Shown here: positions 14,436-16,201 of the stretch, in pieces | Layout: every line of letters starts with the position of its first letter | Position numbering within the stretch: position 1 is the stretch's first letter | From: Paraktedonobacter sp036384215 | Lineage (GTDB): Bacteria; Chloroflexota; Ktedonobacteria; Ktedonobacterales; Ktedonobacteraceae | Direction: 5' to 3' | DNA: 16,201 bases | Assembly (NCBI GenBank): GCA_036384215.1 | Contig: DASVMX010000536.1 | Span: 1-16,201, forward strand | Program-made: the position numbers and the translations under genes | Notes under the pieces: generated by a model | The model's input: only the letters and a program-made list of their open reading frames with translations | Databases searched by the model: none | Told to the model about the DNA's origin: nothing

Positions 14436-15053
14436 CTCCTTTTTCGGAGTGCCCGGCTCCTGGTTCGGATTCAGGCTGCTGCGACTATCATTCAGTTCAC
14501 GCCCATCCGCGGAACGCAGGGTCTGACTACCAACGCCGGGATCAGTGTCATACGGCACCTGGCCACCCCAGTGTGGCTCCGGCAGATCGAAACCACTCAG
14601 CGGATAATCTTTGCGCAGGGGATGAGTGGTCCACTCCGGCGGCATCATGATGCGCCTCAGGTCAGGATGACCCTCGAATGTGAGGCCAAAAAGATCAAAA
14701 ACCTCGCGCTCGTACCAGTTCGCTCCCGGCCAGATCGAGGTCACGCTCGGAACCGTAGGATGCTCCTCGCCCTTTTCACCCACGCGCACTTTCAAGCGAA
14801 GCACCGCCTGGTTGGTCAGCGAAAGCAGTTGATAGACCACATCGAAACGCGGGGCGCGTTCCGGCCAGTCCACTGCCGTGATCGTCGAAAGAAAATCGTA
14901 GCGCAGGGTCTTCTGTAAATAGGTACACACGCTCAGTAAAGAAGCCACGTTCAGCACAATCGTCTGCTCGTCCCGAAACTCCACAATCTCCACCACCGCC
15001 TGGGGAAACTTCTCCTTCACCAGCGTGACCGTTGCTGCTGCTGTTATTGCCAT
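14433..15053 (-). CDS. nuoC: NADH-quinone oxidoreductase subunit C
   Basis: NuoC (30-kDa subunit) is a non-cofactor scaffold of the connecting module that packs against NuoD and NuoB. The 206-aa product carries the family signature WYEREVFDLFGLTFEGHPDL (113-132), followed by RRIMMP and HPLRKDYPLSGFD. It is separate from nuoD, unlike the fused NuoCD of enterobacteria. An in-frame TTG at 15083 would overlap nuoB, but the ATG at 15053, behind GAGAGGGATAGGGAG and 16 bp after the nuoB stop, is the better start. The last ~40 residues are hydrophilic and poorly conserved. The final codons coincide with the start of the tandem repeat in the following gap. Confidence 0.96.
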   Translation of the reverse strand: MAITAAATVTLVKEKFPQAVVEIVEFRDEQTIVLNVASLLSVCTYLQKTLRYDFLSTITAVDWPERAPRFDVVYQLLSLTNQAVLRLKVRVGEKGEEHPTVPSVTSIWPGANWYEREVFDLFGLTFEGHPDLRRIMMPPEWTTHPLRKDYPLSGFDLPEPHWGGQVPYDTDPGVGSQTLRSADGRELNDSRSSLNPNQEPGTPKKE

Positions 15054-15069
15054 ACTCTCCCTATCCCTC

Positions 15070-15678
15070 TCACTGCTTCTCAAAATCGCCGGTCGGCCCG
15101 ACCAGCTTCAGACCACTGGCCTTGAGAGGATCTGGCGGATTCGGCACACCGTCGCGAATCTTGCGCTGTAGCTCGTTAAAGCCAAAGAGCAGCATATCCG
15201 GCGTTGGCGGGCAGCCGGGAATAAACACATCTACCGGCACAATCTTATCCACGCCCTGCACAATGGCATAGTTGTTAAATACACCACCGCAGGAAGCGCA
15301 CGCGCCCATCGAGATCACCCATTTGGGATCGGGCATCTGATCGTAGATCTGGCGCAGCACCGGAGCCATCTTGATTGAGCAGCGTCCCGCTACAATCATC
15401 AGGTCAGCCTGGCGCGGTGAGGCGCGGTACACTTCAGCGCCAAAACGAGAAATATCGAAACGATCCGCGCTGGTTGCCATCATCTCGATCGCGCAACAGG
15501 CCAGGCCGAACAGCGCGGGCCACAGCGAACCGCTGCGTCCCCACTCGATCAGCTTGCTCACCTGGGTTGTAAAGATACCCACGTCGCCGTTCTTCACGTG
15601 CAGATCAACCCGCTGGCGCGGCGTCTGCGCGTTAGAAAAGGTCTGAACCGGCTCCCAGGGGTTTTGAACTAATCCCAT
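15070..15678 (-). CDS. nuoB: NADH-quinone oxidoreductase subunit B (cluster N2)
   Basis: NuoB (PSST) holds N2, the terminal [4Fe-4S] cluster that reduces quinone. From the chosen ATG it is 202 aa. N2 ligands are the tandem Cys61-Cys62 (GLACCAIEMM), Cys127 (MGACASCGG) and Cys156 (IPGCPP), and the family block KMAPVLRQIYDQMPDPKWV is intact. Two further cysteines, Cys100 (GRCSIK) and Cys130 (ASCGG), lie close to N2 where many homologues have other residues. The ATG at 15678 follows AAAGGGGGCG at good distance and overlaps the end of nuoA by 10 bp. An in-frame GTG at 15699 would add seven residues and is less likely. Confidence 0.97.
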   Translation of the reverse strand: MGLVQNPWEPVQTFSNAQTPRQRVDLHVKNGDVGIFTTQVSKLIEWGRSGSLWPALFGLACCAIEMMATSADRFDISRFGAEVYRASPRQADLMIVAGRCSIKMAPVLRQIYDQMPDPKWVISMGACASCGGVFNNYAIVQGVDKIVPVDVFIPGCPPTPDMLLFGFNELQRKIRDGVPNPPDPLKASGLKLVGPTGDFEKQ

Positions 15679-16031
15679 GTGAACGCCCCCTTTCGCCACA
15701 TATACATGTAGCCAATCATCAAAATGAACAGGAAGATGAGCAGCTCAACCAGCCCCAGCAACGCGAAACTCTTGACGTGCAGCAGGATGGCCAGCGGATA
15801 GAATGAGACAATTTCGATGTCGAAGACGATAAACAACATCCCTGTCAGCAAATATTTTACAGGGAAACGACGGCGCGGCGCTTCAATCTCTTGAATGCCA
15901 CATTCGTACGGCGCCAGCTTCTCGGGTGATGGTTTTTTTGGTCCCAAAACCGATGTTACCACCATGACCAGCAAGCCAAAGAGGACAGCCAGCGTCACCA
16001 AAATGAAAATGGGGAGAGTATCTGTTCCCAT
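15669..16031 (-). CDS. nuoA: NADH-quinone oxidoreductase subunit A
   Basis: NuoA (ND3) is a small membrane subunit whose first loop reaches the quinone cavity. The 120-aa product has three transmembrane helices. The loop carries the hallmark YECG (Tyr42-Gly45), with the cysteine used to sense the active/deactive state in mitochondrial enzymes. The second helix has the conserved acidic pair in VFDIEIVSFYPLA. It is the first gene of the operon, about 80 nt after the predicted start of transcription. GAAGGG about 8 nt upstream serves as ribosome site, and its 3' end overlaps nuoB. Confidence 0.97.
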   Translation of the reverse strand: MGTDTLPIFILVTLAVLFGLLVMVVTSVLGPKKPSPEKLAPYECGIQEIEAPRRRFPVKYLLTGMLFIVFDIEIVSFYPLAILLHVKSFALLGLVELLIFLFILMIGYMYMWRKGAFTWD

Positions 16032-16053
16032 GTCCGGGACCCTTCTTCTCTTT

Positions 16054-16082
16054 ATTCAGGGATACCCAATTCAGGAATACCC
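16054..16082 (+). repeat. 14-bp direct repeat in the nuoA leader
   Basis: ATTCAGGGATACCC (16054-16067) and ATTCAGGAATACCC (16069-16082) differ at one position and are spaced 15 bp start to start. They lie in the leader between the predicted transcription start and nuoA. They could be a tandem operator or a small replication slip; the sequence does not decide. Confidence 0.6.
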
Positions 16083-16118
16083 ACATGTACCTGGTGTCAT
16101 TTGTACACTACCAAAACT

Positions 16119-16147
16119 ATCCTAACACAGTACTGAAAGGTAGTCAA
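16119..16147 (-). promoter_or_regulatory. Main promoter of the nuo operon
   Basis: On the minus strand TTGACT (16142-16147) and TAGGAT (16119-16124) are separated by 17 bp, and TGT directly before TAGGAT gives an extended -10. This is a good housekeeping (sigma70-type) promoter. Transcription should start near 16112, leaving an ~80-nt leader before nuoA. The DNA upstream to 16201 shows no gene. Confidence 0.7.
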
Positions 16148-16201
16148 TTAAGAGGAAGAATGTACCCGCCCTTTTCCAGGCCAAAAATGGGTGAGGTTGT
16201 T

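Noticed and set aside
16086..16108. Short inverted repeats (TGTAC/GTACA, GTGT/ACAC) near the transcription start as a Rex or other redox-regulator operator
   Set aside because: Arms of only 4-5 bp do not match a recognised operator well enough to support a call.

Overview
This window is one complete operon for the 14-subunit proton-translocating NADH:quinone oxidoreductase (respiratory complex I). All genes lie on the minus strand, so transcription runs from about 16112 down to 68. The order is the canonical nuoA-B-C-D-E-F-G-H-I-J-K-L-M-N with no subunit missing. By eye the DNA is about 55-60% GC, with many overlapping start/stop pairs. The protein style and the family of GC-rich intergenic repeats suggest a Chloroflexota bacterium, perhaps of the Ktedonobacteria. 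That assignment is inference from recollection, not a search result.

Layout in transcription order. A good sigma70-type promoter (16119-16147) precedes nuoA, with an ~80-nt leader that contains a 14-bp direct repeat. nuoA, nuoB and nuoC are tightly packed. A 295-bp gap (14138-14432) then holds two tandem 67-bp copies of a hairpin-forming repeat, one of which is split exactly in its loop by a 148-bp MITE-like insertion. nuoD and nuoE overlap; a 63-bp gap with a 41-nt hairpin leads to nuoF. A 371-bp gap between nuoF and nuoG holds a second, degenerate copy of the MITE family and an inverted, diverged copy of the hairpin. nuoG and nuoH overlap. A 278-bp AT-richer gap between nuoH and nuoI contains what looks like the tail end of a dead PIN-domain (VapC-type) toxin gene and a possible internal promoter. 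nuoI to nuoN are tightly packed, and a perfect 15-bp-stem terminator hairpin closes the window at 1-41.

Functionally, NuoE, F and G form the NADH-oxidising module (FMN, N1a, N3, N1b, N4, N5, N7). NuoB, C, D and I form the connecting module that ends in cluster N2 and the quinone site. NuoH, A, J, K, N, M and L form the membrane arm that pumps protons. Almost every catalytic residue and Fe-S ligand checked is present. The clear exception is NuoL, where the nearly universal TM5 glutamate (E. coli Glu144) is alanine (Ala159). NuoN also carries an unusual ~65-residue Ala/Pro/Arg-rich insertion before its last helix.

I see no new multi-gene system here. The items most worth a second look are the NuoL substitution, the nested repeat structures inside the operon, and the toxin-gene remnant.
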